A DNA stretch of 64,000 nucleotides from Phocaeicola_A sp963652075 (GTDB taxonomy: Bacteria; Bacteroidota; Bacteroidia; Bacteroidales; Bacteroidaceae), in NCBI GenBank assembly GCA_963652075.1, contig CAVJRQ010000033.1, positions 1 to 64,000 of the forward strand, written 5' to 3'. The notes below the pieces were generated by a model that was given only the letters and a program-made list of their open reading frames with translations, did no database searches and was not told the DNA's origin. Made by a program: the position numbers and the translations under genes. Below, piece by piece: positions 44,976-53,455 of this stretch. The first letter of the stretch is position 1; each line of letters opens with the position of its first letter.

Positions 44976-47900
44976 TTAGAATGCCAAGTTAACACCAAAC
45001 GTATAGGTTCTTGCCTTCGGATAAGACTGATAGTCGAAGTTCGGAGTGGGGAAACCATTGCCACTGGCATCGCTGTTTACGTTGACATCGGGGTCGATGC
45101 CGGAATAACCGGAGATGCAGAAGAGATTGGCTCCCGTGAAGTAGACACGTGCATTCTGCAAACCTACTTTCTTCACCCAGTCTTTCGGGAAGGTGTAACC
45201 TACGGTCAACGTGTTCAGACGGAGGTAAGAAGCGTCCTCGATGAACTGTGAACTTACGATACCGTACTCAGAGAAGAACGAAGCATACTTCGTGTTTGCG
45301 TTGAGTTCATTCAACGCCGTGGGGTCAGTTACCAATACCAAGTCACCGTTGGCATCTACGTCATAGTACTTGTAGCTCTGTGAGGTGAAAGCCAAACGGT
45401 TGTAACCTGCACCATTATCCTTGTCACCCATCATAGAGTGCATGGAGTTGGCGTTGTAGATCTTACCGCCAATCTGATAGGTAAAGCCGATGGAGAAGTC
45501 AAGAGCCTTGTAGTTACCGATGATGTTCACACCACCCGTGTGTTTAGCCATCGCCTCACCGATGATGGTCTTGTCGGAGTCATCCACAACGCCGTTTCCG
45601 TCCACGTCCACAAACTTGGGCATACCCGGAACAGCTGTCTGGCCAGAAGGAGCCAAACCTGCCAAGCCTGCGGGATAGTTAACGATACCCTGGATATCGG
45701 GCACACCTTCCTTCAGTGTGTACACACCGTTGGCATAGGTAAAGTCATCGGTAGTATAGTAACCGGCAGACTTGAAACCCTGAATAGTACCTACAGGATG
45801 ACCTTCGCGGATGATGTAGTCGTAAGCCGGAACAGCCATGGAAGAACCCCATTTACCAGCGGCACGGGCATCAGCCAAAGCATCGTCTCTCACGTCGTCC
45901 ACATTGTTCTTGTTGAAGTTATAGGTCAAGTTCACGCCCAAGTTGAAATCTTTCTGACGGAAGATGTCGAAACCGAGAGCCAACTCAAGACCCTTGTTGG
46001 AAGTCTGACCTACATTCTGGAACTGGTAGCTGAAACCGGAAGCGGCATCGATAGGCACTTTCATCAAGATGTCCTTGGTGGTGTTCCAATAGAAATCGAC
46101 GCTACCACGAATCCAGTTATTGAAGAAACCGAAGTCAAGACCAAGGTTGCGGCTGATAGTGGTCTCCCACTTCAAGTCGGGGTTACCCTTCATGGAACCC
46201 GGCACGTAGGTTGTAATCTTCTGTCCGTCCACGGTAATCTGCGAAGTTCCCCAAGTCTCTTTCCAAAGAGAAGCGTCGATGTTGTCGCTACCGGATGTAC
46301 CGTAAGAGAGACGGAGTTTCAAGTTGTCCAACCACTCTTCTCTTGCGGACTCGAACCAGTTTTCGTCAGAGATACGCCATGCTATAGCGGCTGCAGGGAA
46401 ATAACCCCAATGGTTGTTGGGAGCGAACTTGGAAGAACCGTCGGCACGGAACGTGGCGGTCAACAGGTATTTGCCTTTGTAGGAGTAGTTGGCACGGCCG
46501 AACCAAGAGAGTGTACGGGTCGGGGTACCGATGGTAGAGGTGAAGTAGTCCTTACCCAAAGAAGCGGTAGTCATGTTGATCATACCGAAAGCGTCCTTCA
46601 TAGTGAAACCGTCAGGATAGCCGGCACCATAGATTTCGGTAGAGTTGCTCTTGGAAGCCAACACCTCGTTACCAACCAAGAAAGAGAGGCTGTTGTCATC
46701 GCCGAGACCCTGTACCTCATAGTTCAAGGTAGAAGACCAACGGGTAGAGAAGCCGTCGCCCTTGTTCCATTTGGCGGTACTGATATCCGTAGCCAACTGG
46801 CCGGCATCCCATGTACGGGTGTCTGTCCAGTTGCGACCCAAAGAGAGTTCCGTCTTGGCTGTCAAGCCCTTGATGATTTGCCAAGTCAAACCGGCTTTCG
46901 CGCGCAGGCGGTTAGTCATCTTCTGATAGTCAACGGTATTCAAGTAGTAAACGGGGTTCTCCGTATCTTCCATGTGAACGTCACCGTTACCGAAGCCGCT
47001 CGTAGCGGATGAATCACCACCGTTAGCGTCTACATATTCCGGATCAATCGGACGGTATTTGTAAGCGGAAGTGGCGTTACCGAAACCCGAACCCTGAATC
47101 AGGGATTCCGTATAACGGAGGTCAACGTCTGCGGTCAAGTTCTTCGTGATTTTCTGGGTCAACTTGAAGTTGGCGTTCCAACGAGAGAAGCTTGATTTGC
47201 GACGGATACCCTCATCGTCGGTGTAGTTGACAGAGGCATAGTAGGTAGTCTTGTCGTTACCACCGGAGAGAGACAAGTCGTGGTTCCATGTGGAAGCCGT
47301 GCGCATCAAGTCGTTGATGTAGTTGTGGGTCGGCACGTTCTTGTATGCTTCCAAGTGATTACCGTTAGCAGAGCCGAGGCCGAAATACTTCGCAACACCG
47401 TCACCATAAGTAGCACCATAAGCGGTCATGTATGACCAAGTGTTATAGATGTAGTCATAGGCATCGCAAACAGCGAGTGTTTCGGGGTTCTCCTTCACCT
47501 GATAGTACATGTTGTACTTCACGTTAACTCTACCCTCTTTACCGCCCTTGGTTGTCACCAAGATAACACCGTTGGCACCACGGGCACCGTAGATAGCCGT
47601 AGAAGCGGCATCCTTCAGTACGTCGATGCTCTCGATGTTGTCGGCAGGGATATCGTCGATGCTGCTAACCTGCACACCGTCCACGATGAACAACGGGTCG
47701 TTGCTCTGGGTGATGGAACCACCACCACGTACACGGATAGACATGCTTGCGCCCGGACGACCGTCCTGAGCCGTCACGCTGACACCGGGGAGCTGGCCTT
47801 GCAGGGCCTGAGCCACGTTGGCAACCGGGTTGGCCACCAGCTTCTCACCGGATACGGAAGCAACGGAACCGGTCAAGTCACGACGTTTCACCGTACCGTA

Positions 47901-48236
47901 ACCGATAACGACTACCTCGTCCAAAGTCTTGTTGTCCTCTTTCAGAACAACGTCAATCTTGGCCTTGTTACCTACCTCTATCGTCTGAGACAGATAACCG
48001 ATAAAAGAAAATTGGAGTTTTGATTTGTTGGATGCTTGAAGAGTGTAATTACCATCAAAATCGGTTACAGCACCGACTGTGGTTCCCAACACTTGTACGC
48101 TAACGCCAATCATCGGCTCACCGGCGACATCCTTCACGGTACCGGAGATTGTTCGATCTTGTGCGCTAACTTGTACGGCAAAGAGGACAGTAAGCAACCA
48201 GACTGCCCCCCCCAGTAACATTCTTTTACATTTCAT
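44976..48236 (-). CDS. SusC/RagA-family TonB-dependent transporter without STN domain (third pair)
   Basis: A 1086-residue outer-membrane importer. Signal peptide (1-25, VSAQ), carboxypeptidase-D-like domain (about 27-100, ISGTVKDVAGEPMIGVSVQV), TonB-box region DEVVVIGYGTVKRRDLTG, plug with VANPVANVAQALQGQLPGV and FIVDGV, then barrel ending YTFGVNLAF. With no STN domain it should not signal to a FecR protein, in contrast to the other two SusC proteins here. The codons for residues 8-10 contain an uninterrupted G8 run (C8 on the plus strand, 48206-48213). Confidence 0.94.
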   Translation of the reverse strand: MKCKRMLLGGAVWLLTVLFAVQVSAQDRTISGTVKDVAGEPMIGVSVQVLGTTVGAVTDFDGNYTLQASNKSKLQFSFIGYLSQTIEVGNKAKIDVVLKEDNKTLDEVVVIGYGTVKRRDLTGSVASVSGEKLVANPVANVAQALQGQLPGVSVTAQDGRPGASMSIRVRGGGSITQSNDPLFIVDGVQVSSIDDIPADNIESIDVLKDAASTAIYGARGANGVILVTTKGGKEGRVNVKYNMYYQVKENPETLAVCDAYDYIYNTWSYMTAYGATYGDGVAKYFGLGSANGNHLEAYKNVPTHNYINDLMRTASTWNHDLSLSGGNDKTTYYASVNYTDDEGIRRKSSFSRWNANFKLTQKITKNLTADVDLRYTESLIQGSGFGNATSAYKYRPIDPEYVDANGGDSSATSGFGNGDVHMEDTENPVYYLNTVDYQKMTNRLRAKAGLTWQIIKGLTAKTELSLGRNWTDTRTWDAGQLATDISTAKWNKGDGFSTRWSSTLNYEVQGLGDDNSLSFLVGNEVLASKSNSTEIYGAGYPDGFTMKDAFGMINMTTASLGKDYFTSTIGTPTRTLSWFGRANYSYKGKYLLTATFRADGSSKFAPNNHWGYFPAAAIAWRISDENWFESAREEWLDNLKLRLSYGTSGSDNIDASLWKETWGTSQITVDGQKITTYVPGSMKGNPDLKWETTISRNLGLDFGFFNNWIRGSVDFYWNTTKDILMKVPIDAASGFSYQFQNVGQTSNKGLELALGFDIFRQKDFNLGVNLTYNFNKNNVDDVRDDALADARAAGKWGSSMAVPAYDYIIREGHPVGTIQGFKSAGYYTTDDFTYANGVYTLKEGVPDIQGIVNYPAGLAGLAPSGQTAVPGMPKFVDVDGNGVVDDSDKTIIGEAMAKHTGGVNIIGNYKALDFSIGFTYQIGGKIYNANSMHSMMGDKDNGAGYNRLAFTSQSYKYYDVDANGDLVLVTDPTALNELNANTKYASFFSEYGIVSSQFIEDASYLRLNTLTVGYTFPKDWVKKVGLQNARVYFTGANLFCISGYSGIDPDVNVNSDASGNGFPTPNFDYQSYPKARTYTFGVNLAF
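48206..48213 (-). repeat. G8 homopolymer inside SusC signal-peptide codons
   Basis: Eight consecutive G on the coding strand within the codons for LLGGAV, 24-31 bases into the gene. Gain or loss of one base would shift frame before the mature protein. Confidence 0.7.
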
Positions 48237-48292
48237 AAGAAGTGCGTTTTAAGTTAGTATTACATTAGGTTTGTTAACACGCTTAACGTGGC

Positions 48293-48321
48293 CAAAAGTA
48301 TAGGAATAATTTGGCAGCAAA
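48293..48321 (-). promoter_or_regulatory. Promoter of third SusCD pair
   Basis: The minus strand reads TTTG (48318-48321), 17-bp spacer, TACTTTTG (48293-48300), about 57 bp before the SusC start. Confidence 0.6.
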
Positions 48322-48329
48322 AAGAAAAA

Positions 48330-48375
48330 GGCCGTTAAAAAAGGTAAATTAACAGAGTTAGGACACCCTACGGCC
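48330..48375 (-). terminator. Possible terminator of antiporter operon
   Basis: GGCCGT at 48330-48335 pairs with ACGGCC at 48370-48375, followed on the minus strand by a TTTTTCTTTTT run. The loop is long (34 nt), so the call is weak. Confidence 0.4.
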
Positions 48376-48384
48376 TCCTTTAAG

Positions 48385-49905
48385 CTACCGGTTTCGGCGC
48401 AAAAGGGTAGAGAAATCGAACAGCTTAGCGTCGGGCTTCTGCTCCTTTTCCTGTGTTTTTGCACTGCTTATCAGCAAAAGCACGTCTCCCGTGTGCAGTT
48501 CGAGTCCCCCATTGGGCACAATGTGTTCATGCCCTCGGCGCACCACCATCACCAAATGTCCGGCAGGCAGACTGACATCCTTCAGACGGCATCCCTGCGC
48601 CAACATCGGTTCGGTGACCACCATCTCGCGCAGGGAGCTGTTCATCTCGTCGGGCAGTTCCACCCCGAAGCTGTTGCCTTCTTCGCTCAACGGAGCGTCG
48701 AGCTTGAGCAACCGCGCCACCCACGAGATGGAGGTGCCCTGTATCACCAACGAGAAGATGGTGATGAAGAAGACGATATTGAAAATCTGGTCGGCCCCCT
48801 CGATGCCCGCCACCACGGGGTAGGTGGCAAAGATGATGGGCACGGCACCGCGCAAGCCCACCCACGAGATGAAGAGGCGCGACGGATAGTTGATGCGCTT
48901 GGAGGAGTAGGGCAAGAGGCAGAGCAGCACACTGAGCGGACGCGCCAGCACAATCATGAAGATGCCGATGAGGGATGCCACGAGGGCTACACCCAACATC
49001 TCGTGCGGATTGACAAGGAGACCCAACGCAAGGAACATGACTATCTGGAACATCCACGTGGCACCGTCCAGGAACTTGGTGGTGTCCCGGCGGTTGACCA
49101 CCGTAGGCGAGTTGCCCAAGATGATGCCGGCAATGTAGACCGCCAAGTAGCCGTTGCCGCCCAACAGATAGGTTACCGTATATATAAGGAATACGCAACT
49201 GAGGATAAGCAGCGGATAGAGGGAGGTGTTGTTGAGGTTGATGCGGTTGTTGAAGTAGGTCACCAGCTTGCCGAACACCACACCCGCCAAGCCTCCGACG
49301 ATGAACTGCACGCAGAAGCTGCCGAAGATGGCCCACACGGACATGCCGTCCGTCTGGATGTACTGTATCAGCACGATGGTCAGCAGGTAAGCCATCGGGT
49401 CGTTGCTGCCGCTCTCCAACTCCAGCGTGGGACGCAGGTTATACTTCAGGTTCATCTTCTGCGTGCGCAGGATGTTGAACACCGAAGCGGAGTCGGTAGA
49501 CGACATGGTGGCGGCCAACAGCAGCGACACGGTGAGCGAGAAGGAGATGTTGGTAAACGGCAGGTTGGAGACCCAGTAGATGAAGAATCCCGTAAAGAGG
49601 GTGGTGAGCAGCACACCGAAAGTGGAGAGGAGGATGCCCTGCGAGAGGACGGGACGGATGTCTTCCTTCTTGGTGTCGAGACCGCCCGTGAACAGGATGA
49701 CGGCCAACGAAATCATGCCGATGAACTGCGCCTCGGAGGCACTGTGGAATTCCAGACCCAAACCGTCGCTGCCGAACACCATGCCGACAAGGAGGAACAA
49801 CAACAAGGTGGGGACACCAAACTTATAGCCCGTCTTGCTGACAACGATGCTGACAAACAGCAGTACGGCACCCACTAACAATAACACTTCCGGTGAAAAA
49901 CTCAT
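48385..49905 (-). CDS. Potassium/proton antiporter (CPA1, NhaP2/CvrA-like)
   Basis: A 506-residue inner-membrane antiporter with about 12 helices (about 5-390). Typical parts are PTLLLFLLVGMVFGSDGLGL, the AVILFTGGLDTKKEDI segment and the SSTDSASVFNILR and ESGSNDPMAYLLT blocks with the ion-binding Asp residues. A cytoplasmic TrkA_C/RCK_C domain follows (about 420-490, GCRLKDVSLPAGHLVMVVRRG). The family exports K+ in exchange for H+. Its start overlaps the stop of the small membrane protein gene by four bases, so the two are coupled. Confidence 0.92.
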   Translation of the reverse strand: MSFSPEVLLLVGAVLLFVSIVVSKTGYKFGVPTLLLFLLVGMVFGSDGLGLEFHSASEAQFIGMISLAVILFTGGLDTKKEDIRPVLSQGILLSTFGVLLTTLFTGFFIYWVSNLPFTNISFSLTVSLLLAATMSSTDSASVFNILRTQKMNLKYNLRPTLELESGSNDPMAYLLTIVLIQYIQTDGMSVWAIFGSFCVQFIVGGLAGVVFGKLVTYFNNRINLNNTSLYPLLILSCVFLIYTVTYLLGGNGYLAVYIAGIILGNSPTVVNRRDTTKFLDGATWMFQIVMFLALGLLVNPHEMLGVALVASLIGIFMIVLARPLSVLLCLLPYSSKRINYPSRLFISWVGLRGAVPIIFATYPVVAGIEGADQIFNIVFFITIFSLVIQGTSISWVARLLKLDAPLSEEGNSFGVELPDEMNSSLREMVVTEPMLAQGCRLKDVSLPAGHLVMVVRRGHEHIVPNGGLELHTGDVLLLISSAKTQEKEQKPDAKLFDFSTLLRRNR

Positions 49906-50453
49906 GTTCGTTTCATTTTTATAGATTTGACAAACTTACTGAACGCAATGGCCTGCTCATCCTTGTAATACCGAACAGGCGACACGGGCGAATAGGCGTA
50001 GGGGACGAACTCGAAAAGCTGCACGCCGACAAACTGTCCGTCGTCGGAACAGAGTGCCTCCAGCTTCACGCAGCCGTTGGAGACACTCTCGACAGGTTCA
50101 GCCAAGTTGAAGTCTCCCGTCTCCACACAATGCCGCAGCGCCGCCTCATGCTTCAAGTCGAAGAAGAGCACCTTCTGCCTCACGAGGCTACCGGTGGGGA
50201 GGTAGACCTCCCTGCGCGAGCAACAAAACACCCTGTAGCAGCCAACGGCCACCAACAACACGCCAACGACCAGCCCCAGCATACTCCAGGTCTGGTACTC
50301 CTTGCCCAACACGAGGGCCATTATCAGTATCACAAGTCCCGCTTCGGCATATACCGATGACAGCAAAGCGGTCTTCACAATCAGTCTCTTTTCTATTTCG
50401 GGATGCGAAGAGGTGAACAGCGTCTCCTCTTCGGCTATTTTCTTTGATTCCAT
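49902..50453 (-). CDS. Small two-helix membrane protein coupled to antiporter
   Basis: A 183-residue protein of unknown family. Two membrane helices (about 32-50 and 58-79) are joined by a short turn, and the final 100 residues are soluble (KVLFFDLKHEAALRHCVETGDFNL, GQFVGVQLFEFVPYAYSP). The ATGA overlap with the antiporter gene indicates a joint function, perhaps regulation or assembly of the antiporter. I do not recognise a named domain. Confidence 0.75.
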   Translation of the reverse strand: MESKKIAEEETLFTSSHPEIEKRLIVKTALLSSVYAEAGLVILIMALVLGKEYQTWSMLGLVVGVLLVAVGCYRVFCCSRREVYLPTGSLVRQKVLFFDLKHEAALRHCVETGDFNLAEPVESVSNGCVKLEALCSDDGQFVGVQLFEFVPYAYSPVSPVRYYKDEQAIAFSKFVKSIKMKRT

Positions 50454-50615
50454 AATTTGTCATTTATTGTTTTCGGTTTAGCCGCACAACGTACGCGGAC
50501 GCAAAGCGTCCTGCGCAAACGTCGCACACTGACCGCCGCCAGTGGCGCACGGCACGGATGTCAAGCACACACGTCCTCTCCCCTGAAAGGGAAAGGGACG
50601 CAACACCCCGTGCCA

Positions 50616-51065
50616 CTAAATGACAATATGCCTGAGGGCATACACATAGTATAGCCGACGCTGCTTTTCAGCAAACGCAAATACGTGACTATGGGAATCG
50701 CCTCGCCGCGAAACGAGCGATGAATCAACAAGTGAAAGCATGTAAAGGAGGTGGCGGAGCGAAGAGGAGGCACGTTGCATGTTGCCGTTCTGCATCTGCG
50801 GCCTGCCAAGGCGCAGGATGGTGCTCAGCAAACTGTTCTCCGACCCCATGTCGAAATAGACCGGCCAGTTCTCCCCGGGGCGCGTCACCTTGCCTCCGGC
50901 CTCCACAGTACCGACGGGAGAGGCGGGAGCTTCCGCCCACTCACCCTGCGTCAAGGAGACGACACGCTCCACGGTTGCGGACAGCACCCGGTCACAAAGC
51001 CAGAGGCTTGCCGTCCCTGCCAGCGCGACAAGCAAGAAGCAAAAAGTTATGGCGACATGCTTCAT
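50616..51065 (-). CDS. Hypothetical exported protein
   Basis: A 149-residue protein with an N-terminal hydrophobic stretch (about 5-25, ITFCFLLVALAGTASLWLC), either a signal peptide or an anchor. No family is recognised in the rest. The start at 51065 (MKHVAIT) is chosen over 51113 because it opens the hydrophobic segment. The tail after about residue 100 is rich in Ser, Leu and Arg, and an overlapping opposite frame exists, so the true C-terminus is less certain. It lies between fcl and the antiporter pair on the same strand. Confidence 0.5.
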   Translation of the reverse strand: MKHVAITFCFLLVALAGTASLWLCDRVLSATVERVVSLTQGEWAEAPASPVGTVEAGGKVTRPGENWPVYFDMGSENSLLSTILRLGRPQMQNGNMQRASSSLRHLLYMLSLVDSSLVSRRGDSHSHVFAFAEKQRRLYYVYALRHIVI

Positions 51066-51156
51066 TTCTATTCTTTGCTGTTTCGAGTGACAAAGATAGG
51101 AAAAAGGAAGCATACCGCCAAATTCTCAACAAAATAATCGTCTCATCGCGTCACGG

Positions 51157-52248
51157 TCATCGTGTCACCGCACCAGAGGCCAGGTACCACTGATAGAGGC
51201 GATGGATGCCTTCGTCGATTTCCACTTTGTGGTGCCAGCCCAGGTTATGGAGCTTGGTGACATCGGTCAACTTACGCAACGTGCCATCGGGCTTGGTAGC
51301 GTCCCAACGCAGTTCGCCCTTGAAGCCCACCTCCGCCACAATCTTCTCGGCACAGGCACGAATGGTGAGTTCCTTGCCCGTACCCACATTGATGTGGCAG
51401 TTGCGCACCTCCTTGCTGCCCGGTTCAAAGGTGTCCTTGAAGCTGACATTCAGCAACACGTGTACACTGGCATCCGCCATCTCTTCGCTCCAAAGGAACT
51501 CGCGCAACGGCTTGCCCGTTCCCCAAAGGGTGACAGCCTCAGCGGAGATGCCGTACCGGACAAGGGTCTCCGTAATCAACGCCTCGTCGGCCCGGCCGTC
51601 CACCCCTTCCACGGGACGGAGGGAGAGGTCGTGGCGCACCGCCTGCCAGTCTCCTTCGCTCAGGCATTTCGCCAGATGAATCTTACGAATCATGGCGGGC
51701 AGCACGTGGCTGTTCTCCAGATGGAAATTGTCGTTGGGTCCATAGAGGTTCGTGGGCATCACGGCGATATAGTCCGTGCCGTACTGCAGGTTGAAGCTCT
51801 CGCATAGCTTCAGTCCCGCTATCTTGGCGATGGCATAGGGCTCGTTGGTGTATTCGAGCGGCGAGGTGAGCAGGCAGTCCTCCTTCATCGGCTGCGGAGC
51901 TTCGCGCGGATAGATGCAGGTGCTGCCCAAGAAGAGGAGTTTCTTCACGCCATGGCGATAGCTCTCACCGATGACGTTCTGCTGTATCTGCAGGTTCTGG
52001 TAGATGAAGTCCGCCCGGTAGCGCAGGTTGGCCATGATGCCTCCCACATGGGCGGCAGCCAATACCACGGCATCCGGCCGCTCCTGGTCGAAGAAGGCTT
52101 TCACCGCCGATCCGTCGAGCAAGTCGAGCTCCTTGTGACTGCGCCCCACGAGGTTGGCATAGCCCCGCTGCTTCAGGTTGTTCCAAATGGCGGAACCTAC
52201 CAATCCGTGGTGTCCCGCCACATATATCTTTGCTGATTTGTCCAACAT
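51157..52248 (-). CDS. fcl: GDP-L-fucose synthase
   Basis: A 363-residue short-chain dehydrogenase-type epimerase/reductase that turns GDP-4-keto-6-deoxymannose into GDP-L-fucose. N-terminal NAD(P)-binding GHHGLVGSAIW (about 13-23), the FLGSTCIYP serine block and the catalytic YAIAK (Tyr-x-x-x-Lys). AVMPTNLYGPNDNFHLENSHVLPAMIRK is a strong family mark. It sits 3 bp behind gmd. Together they feed fucose onto capsule and surface glycoproteins in Bacteroides (established for the genus). Confidence 0.96.
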   Translation of the reverse strand: MLDKSAKIYVAGHHGLVGSAIWNNLKQRGYANLVGRSHKELDLLDGSAVKAFFDQERPDAVVLAAAHVGGIMANLRYRADFIYQNLQIQQNVIGESYRHGVKKLLFLGSTCIYPREAPQPMKEDCLLTSPLEYTNEPYAIAKIAGLKLCESFNLQYGTDYIAVMPTNLYGPNDNFHLENSHVLPAMIRKIHLAKCLSEGDWQAVRHDLSLRPVEGVDGRADEALITETLVRYGISAEAVTLWGTGKPLREFLWSEEMADASVHVLLNVSFKDTFEPGSKEVRNCHINVGTGKELTIRACAEKIVAEVGFKGELRWDATKPDGTLRKLTDVTKLHNLGWHHKVEIDEGIHRLYQWYLASGAVTR

Positions 52249-52251
52249 CGC

Positions 52252-53334
52252 TTAGTCCTCCATCTGCGCTTTCAAGTGGAGCTTCCTCACGAACTTCATG
52301 TCGTGCTCCACCATGATACGTACCAGTTCGGGGAACGGGGTCTTGGTGGGGTTCCATCCCAACAGGGTCTTGGCCTTGGTCGGGTCGCCCAGCAACTGCT
52401 CCACCTCACAGGGACGGAAGTATTTCGGGTCTACCTCTACCAAGGAACGTCCCGTAGCCTTGTCGATGCCTTTCTCGTTCACGCCCTCGCCCTGCCATTC
52501 AAGCTCGATGCCCAGATAGCTGAAGGCCAGTGTGCAAAACTCACGCACGGTGTGCATCTCGCCCGTGGCGATGACGAAGTCCTCGGGTTGGTCGTGCTGC
52601 AGGATGAGCCACATACACTCCACATAGTCTTTCGCATAGCCCCAGTCGCGCAGGGAGTTGAGGTTTCCCAAGTAGAGTTTGTCCTGAAACCCCTGTTTGA
52701 TGCGGGCTGCCGCCAGCGTAATCTTACGGGTGACGAAAGTCTCGCCACGGCGCTCGCTTTCGTGGTTGAAGAGGATACCGTTGACCGCAAACATGCCGTA
52801 GCTCTCGCGGTAGTTCTTCGTAATCCAGAAGCCGTACTGCTTGGCCACGCCGTAGGGCGAACGGGGATAGAAGGGGGTCGTCTCCTTCTGGGGCACTTCC
52901 TGCACCTTGCCGAACAGTTCGGAGGTGGATGCCTGATAGATGCGGCAGGTATGCTCCAGCCCACAGATGCGAACGGCTTCCAACAACCGCAGCGTGCCGA
53001 CCGCATCGGCTTCCGCCGTGTACTCGGGCACGTCAAAGGAGACCTTCACATGGCTCTGCGCAGCGAGGTTGTAAATCTCCGTCGGATGGATGTCGCTGAT
53101 GATGCGGATGAGCGAGCTCGAGTCGGTCATGTCGCCATAGTGGAGATTGACCAGGCGCGCCTTTTTCATGTCGCGAACCCACTCGTCGAGATAGAGGTGT
53201 TCGATACGGGCCGTGTTGAAGGAAGAAGAGCGGCGCAGGATGCCGTGGACTTCATACCCCTTACTCAATAAAAACTCTGCCAAGAAGGATCCGTCTTGGC
53301 CGGTGATTCCAGAAATAAGTGCTACTTTCCTCAT
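52252..53334 (-). CDS. gmd: GDP-mannose 4,6-dehydratase
   Basis: A 360-residue NAD(P)-dependent dehydratase, first step from GDP-mannose to GDP-L-fucose. Rossmann motif ISGITGQDGSFLAEFLL (about 8-24), YQASTSELFGK serine block, SPYGVAKQYGFW with the Tyr-x-x-x-Lys pair, and NHESERRGETFVTRKI are canonical. Leads the gmd-fcl operon from a full promoter at 53412-53443, with a hairpin at the predicted mRNA start. Confidence 0.97.
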   Translation of the reverse strand: MRKVALISGITGQDGSFLAEFLLSKGYEVHGILRRSSSFNTARIEHLYLDEWVRDMKKARLVNLHYGDMTDSSSLIRIISDIHPTEIYNLAAQSHVKVSFDVPEYTAEADAVGTLRLLEAVRICGLEHTCRIYQASTSELFGKVQEVPQKETTPFYPRSPYGVAKQYGFWITKNYRESYGMFAVNGILFNHESERRGETFVTRKITLAAARIKQGFQDKLYLGNLNSLRDWGYAKDYVECMWLILQHDQPEDFVIATGEMHTVREFCTLAFSYLGIELEWQGEGVNEKGIDKATGRSLVEVDPKYFRPCEVEQLLGDPTKAKTLLGWNPTKTPFPELVRIMVEHDMKFVRKLHLKAQMED

Positions 53335-53369
53335 TAGGTAATATGTTTTTAGAAGTTAATCCCTTACGG

Positions 53370-53407
53370 CTGCATACCGATGGGCTTTTACACACCTCGG
53401 TATGCAG
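53370..53407 (-). promoter_or_regulatory. Hairpin at 5' end of gmd-fcl transcript
   Basis: CTGCATACCGA (53370-53380) and TCGGTATGCAG (53397-53407) form a perfect 11-bp stem with a 16-nt loop. With the promoter at 53412-53443 the transcript should begin near 53405, so the stem would be at its very 5' end. It could protect the mRNA or bind a regulator; as a GH2 terminator it lacks a T-run. Confidence 0.5.
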
Positions 53408-53411
53408 TTGG

Positions 53412-53443
53412 CAAAGGTAATAAACTTCGTCAAGCGCACCAAA
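53412..53443 (-). promoter_or_regulatory. Promoter of gmd-fcl
   Basis: The minus strand reads TTTG (53440-53443), 20-bp spacer, TACCTTTGCC (-7 at 53412-53419): a full consensus match. Confidence 0.75.
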
Positions 53444-53455
53444 AATAAGGCGTAC

